Shown: positions 63,181 through 64,000 of the stretch, piece after piece
Numbering within the stretch: the stretch's first letter is position 1
Layout of the letters: every line of letters starts with the position of its first letter
Origin: PALSA-505 sp963699015
GTDB taxonomy: Bacteria > Actinomycetota > Actinomycetes > Streptosporangiales > Streptosporangiaceae
Assembly (NCBI GenBank): GCA_963699015.1
Contig: CAVOSX010000005.1
Span: forward strand, 124,001-188,000
Direction of reading: 5' to 3'
DNA: 64,000 nt
Program-made: the position numbers and the translations under genes
Notes under the pieces: generated by a model
What the model saw: the letters and a program-made list of their open reading frames with translations, nothing else
What the model was told of the DNA's origin: nothing
Database searches by the model: none

Positions 63181-64000
63181 GGCCGTACTGTACCTCCGCC
63201 CGCCAGAAGAAGATGAAACCGACGACCAGGATGACGACCGCCCAGAGCGCGCCGAATAGCCACAGATTGGTCTGGCTGACCACGGCGGCGCAGTGCGCGC
63301 TGTTGAACATGTTCGCATTGAGGAACTTGTGGTACAGCGCCACGGAATGGAATCTCTGCGGACTGTATCGCGGCGGGTTGTAGTACAGCGCACACAGCGC
63401 CGGGTTGTAGGGCTTGCTGCCGGGCGTGCTCTGCCGCTGCGATTCCAGCAGCGCGTTCCTGGTCAGCGTGATGTAGATCGCCGCCGGGTTGTACTGGAGG
63501 ATCTTGGCGATCGTCGGATGCTCATGCAGGTTGTGAAAGGTCTGGATGCTGAACATGACCCCGGACGCGTAGAACCAGGTCCGCACGATGAATGGCAGCA
63601 GCTGGCTGACGTCGTCGAACCCGGCACCGAACCGGGCCAGGATGAAGGCCGCGCCGATGTTGAACAGCGTCTGCATGATCAGCACCGGGATGATCAGCAG
63701 CCAGTACCAGGTGACCGGCTGGCCGACGGCCAGCACGGTCGCGAAGATCACGATCAGCGAGATCGCCAGCTGCTGCAGCTCGATCAGCACGTAGCCGAGC
63801 GGGAGGCAGGCCCGGGGGAAGTACAGGGCTCTGATCAGCGGCAGGCTGTCCCACATCACCCGCGAGGAGATGATGAACGACCGCTGCGTGAAGTTGAAGA
63901 TGAAGACCCCGATGACCAGGAACGCGATGAAGTCGGGTACCCCGCGCTTGGTGTCGAGGATCAGTCCGAAGATCAGGTAGTACACGGCCACGTTGAGCAG
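63173..64000 (-). CDS. Polysaccharide ABC exporter, permease (Wzm type, 5' end cut by window edge)
   Basis: The visible 275 residues are an ABC-2 type permease of the Wzm group. About six hydrophobic segments are seen (AVYYLIFGLIL, FIAFLVIGVFIFNF, LAISLIVIFATVLAVG, WYWLLIIPVLIMQTLFNIGAAFILA, ALWAVVILVVGFIFFWRAEV). A long loop between the last two is typical. It pairs with the ATPase gene downstream, which it overlaps by eight bases. The frame is open at the window edge, so the N terminus is missing. Confidence 0.9.
   Translation of the reverse strand: MLNVAVYYLIFGLILDTKRGVPDFIAFLVIGVFIFNFTQRSFIISSRVMWDSLPLIRALYFPRACLPLGYVLIELQQLAISLIVIFATVLAVGQPVTWYWLLIIPVLIMQTLFNIGAAFILARFGAGFDDVSQLLPFIVRTWFYASGVMFSIQTFHNLHEHPTIAKILQYNPAAIYITLTRNALLESQRQSTPGSKPYNPALCALYYNPPRYSPQRFHSVALYHKFLNANMFNSAHCAAVVSQTNLWLFGALWAVVILVVGFIFFWRAEVQYGRG

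Overview
The window is a very GC-rich stretch of an actinomycete chromosome (Actinomycetota). The best landmarks are origin-proximal. They are ppiA, a rhomboid protease and crgA at 20-22 kb, and the pknB-pknA-pbpA-rodA-pstP-fhaB-fhaA cell-division and signalling cluster followed by tRNA-Leu(CAG) at 44-53 kb. In Mycobacterium tuberculosis the same genes sit together just downstream of gyrA, tRNA-Ile and tRNA-Ala. The mix of a linked mceG, large secreted actinobacterial proteins and no mycobacterial genes suggests a non-mycobacterial filamentous actinomycete, perhaps of the Streptosporangiales type. That placement is inference.

Layout. 0-4.4 kb: a cut-off membrane protein, a glutaminase, a secreted lectin-like protein under a palindrome, a degenerate 3' half of tRNA-Ala(TGC), and a small two-gene unit with an in-frame stop. 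It ends in a cluster of DnaA-box-like sites. 4.4-19.3 kb: accessory metabolism and stress genes. These are an SDR enzyme, a drug-efflux MFS, a GH15 / inactive-cysteine flavoprotein / glucose dehydrogenase operon, a YrhK-type membrane protein, two ECF sigma factors with SnoaL-like tails, an epimerase, a universal stress protein, a class III adenylate cyclase and ATP-dependent DNA ligase B. 19.3-21.9 kb: DUF5324-like protein, ppiA, rhomboid and crgA.

21.9-43.9 kb lies between crgA and pknB and looks like one coherent system. It has a complete mce lipid-import operon on the minus strand (mceG, yrbEA, yrbEB, mceA-F and two Mce-associated proteins, joined by overlaps of 1-4 nt). Divergent from it are two tandem secreted paralogues with a decayed third copy, then a minus-strand group of five more secreted proteins built from a small set of shared domains. 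All five promoters that I can define here (mce, both tandem copies, and two of the secreted-protein units) carry the same roughly 14-bp inverted repeat, TTAC-N6-GTAA, on the core promoter. This implies a single dedicated repressor and a joint job at the cell envelope. I regard this as the most interesting content of the window.

44-53 kb is the Ser/Thr kinase, phosphatase, FHA, RodA and PBP cluster. 53.6-64 kb holds a thioesterase, a universal stress protein, an Fpg-family glycosylase coupled to a FAD-linked oxidase, a PAS/GAF histidine kinase, a secreted S53-type protease with ricin-type domains, and a polysaccharide (galactan-type) ABC exporter cut by the window end. Five genes between 45 and 62 kb (pknB, pbpA, fhaA, the fpg-like gene and the S53 protease) are broken by single-base indels while everything around the break is intact. 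I suspect sequence errors more than decay.
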